This document shows positions 62,953-64,000 of a stretch of DNA of 64,000 nucleotides, piece by piece. Source of the stretch: Mesobacillus jeotgali (lineage in GTDB: Bacteria > Bacillota > Bacilli > Bacillales > Cytobacillaceae); NCBI RefSeq assembly GCF_014856545.2, contig NZ_CP109811.1, forward strand, positions 2,040,001 to 2,104,000, in the 5' to 3' direction. Numbering within the stretch: the stretch's first letter is position 1; each line of letters begins with the position of its first letter. A program made the position numbers and the translations under genes. The notes under the pieces were generated by a model that ran no database searches, was not told where the DNA came from, and saw nothing but the letters and a program-made list of their open reading frames with translations.

Positions 62953-63990
62953 GTGGATTTAGAGATGAATATAACCTTTAACAAAGATGCATTTAAAGAT
63001 CTCACCTTATATACAGAAAAAGTAAGAAGAGATATGAATGCATCAGGTTCTGCATTGGTTATTATGAAAGATAATAAAATAGTACACGAGTGGTATTCTG
63101 GAAGGCACCATTATGAGCAAGGTGCAATACAGATAAATAGCAATTCAAGATTCAATGTATATTCCGTTAGAGTTACTTATATTGGATTTGCCATTGCATT
63201 AGCTATATATGAAGGCTTATTAAACCTGGATGATAAATTAAGTGACTATTTAGATGATGAATATAATAAAGACATCCTTGGAGAGGCAACAATCAGACAT
63301 TTATTAACAAGATGTACTGGTCTAAAATTTGAAAATAGAACAGTTTACCGTGTCTTTGATCTAGGAACTAACATCGAGGGAAAGAGACCCGAAATATTAG
63401 CGAAGATCTTATACAAAGCTACTGGCATGACAGTAAATGAAGTCCTATCAAACAGAGTGTTTAAGCCCTTGAATTGGACAAACACTGGTTGGGTTACTGA
63501 AGGGAATAACAATTTAGTCTGTGATATAGATACGTTAAAGAATTATCCAACATTAAGAATTGGCTCAAATATAGGTGATGAAAGAAATCTTTATGTAAGT
63601 GCCAAAGAATTAGCATTTTGGGGTAATTTACATTTAAACAAAGGGATATTTGAAAATAGGTCAATACTTCCACAAGAAATATTTGAACTAACTACTACGG
63701 TGCAAAGCCCTAATTCCTTACCCCATCAACTTCCGAAATTCGGGTTTCTATGGTGGGTGAAAGATGGTGATATATCTGTTGATTACAATGAATTAGGTTC
63801 AGAATTACCCGCAGGTTCCTACCAAATACTTGGGGCATCTGGATGTTCCTGTACTGTCATTCCCGAATATAATGCAGTGGCCGTTAGAATGTACAATAGT
63901 TTAAATGCATACGAGAAATTAGGGTTCGATTTTATAAAAGATATTCAAATGTTTGACAACCTGGTTAGTTCGAATCTAAAAAACTTATAG
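62953..63990 (+). CDS. Serine hydrolase (beta-lactamase class C fold) homologue lacking catalytic Lys and Tyr
   Basis: 345 residues from GTG 62953, or 341 from ATG 62965. Overall matches penicillin-binding/class C serine hydrolases: ASGSALVIMKDNKIVHEWYSG, NVYSVRVTYIGFAIALAI, TIRHLLTRCTGL, FKPLNWTNTGW, FGFLWWV, LPAGSYQILGASGCSC. At the S-x-x-K motif it reads Ser-Val-Arg-Val, so the general-base Lys is missing. At the Y-x-N region (after LGTN) it reads IEGKRPEIL, without Tyr or Asn. Probably catalytically dead; may bind a ligand or be a decaying gene. Confidence 0.8.
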   Translation: MDLEMNITFNKDAFKDLTLYTEKVRRDMNASGSALVIMKDNKIVHEWYSGRHHYEQGAIQINSNSRFNVYSVRVTYIGFAIALAIYEGLLNLDDKLSDYLDDEYNKDILGEATIRHLLTRCTGLKFENRTVYRVFDLGTNIEGKRPEILAKILYKATGMTVNEVLSNRVFKPLNWTNTGWVTEGNNNLVCDIDTLKNYPTLRIGSNIGDERNLYVSAKELAFWGNLHLNKGIFENRSILPQEIFELTTTVQSPNSLPHQLPKFGFLWWVKDGDISVDYNELGSELPAGSYQILGASGCSCTVIPEYNAVAVRMYNSLNAYEKLGFDFIKDIQMFDNLVSSNLKNL

Positions 63991-64000
63991 AGTGGCAGCT

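Overview
This window is chromosomal DNA of a low-GC, aerobic, endospore-forming Bacillaceae bacterium (Bacillus, Mesobacillus or Cytobacillus type). That placement is inferred from strong AGGAGG ribosome binding sites, frequent TTG/GTG starts, many Rho-independent terminators, an Spx/Rrf2 pair, an IDEAL-domain protein, Kin-type histidine kinase, ECF sigma operons, a sigma-B type promoter and Bacillus-type proteins throughout. No rRNA, tRNA, phage or CRISPR array was seen. Species cannot be told from the sequence alone. Layout, 1-20.8 kb: mostly housekeeping and stress genes. These are the end of an NhaC antiporter, a manganese catalase, TatA, a TerC-family membrane protein, an AlsS-like thiamine-diphosphate enzyme paired with an aldehyde dehydrogenase, a patatin/nucleotidyltransferase pair, a glutaredoxin whose first active-site Cys codon is TGA (selenoprotein candidate), a signal peptidase, a long catalase behind a sigma-B-like promoter, and a stress-type short-chain dehydrogenase. 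20.8-32.5 kb: an IS110-family element with a structured non-coding leader, a V4R-like/STAS stressosome-type protein, a PAS histidine kinase, an ECF sigma-PadR-HAAS/FtsW operon, an IS256 element inserted in a repeat array, and a membrane-anchored PstS-like protein. 32.5-40.4 kb: a thiazole/oxazole-modified bacteriocin cluster of the heterocycloanthracin/sonorensin type. It has a Cys-xx repeat precursor, a ThiF-like maturation protein, a split cyclodehydratase (zinc/E1-like part plus YcaO part), a two-domain SagB-type dehydrogenase, and nearby a small membrane zincin. 40.4-64 kb: an ECF sigma/anti-sigma pair, an esterase interrupted by an amber codon, a Baeyer-Villiger-type monooxygenase, an Spx-Rrf2-IDEAL locus with three copies of one operator, a frameshifted L,D-transpeptidase, a frameshifted DUF421 protein, small lipoproteins, hydrolases, and a serine-hydrolase homologue that has lost its catalytic Lys and Tyr motifs. 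Cross-cutting signals: four intergenic arrays with unrelated sequences share a 52-53 bp period and, in the three clearest, one architecture (about 27 bp inverted repeat plus about 25 bp A-rich linker). Two other arrays have a 21 bp period. Both periods are close to whole numbers of DNA helical turns. Several genes carry single-base lesions (three or four frameshifts, one amber). These are either real decay or recoding, or uncorrected assembly errors, and this matters most for the bacteriocin cyclodehydratase.
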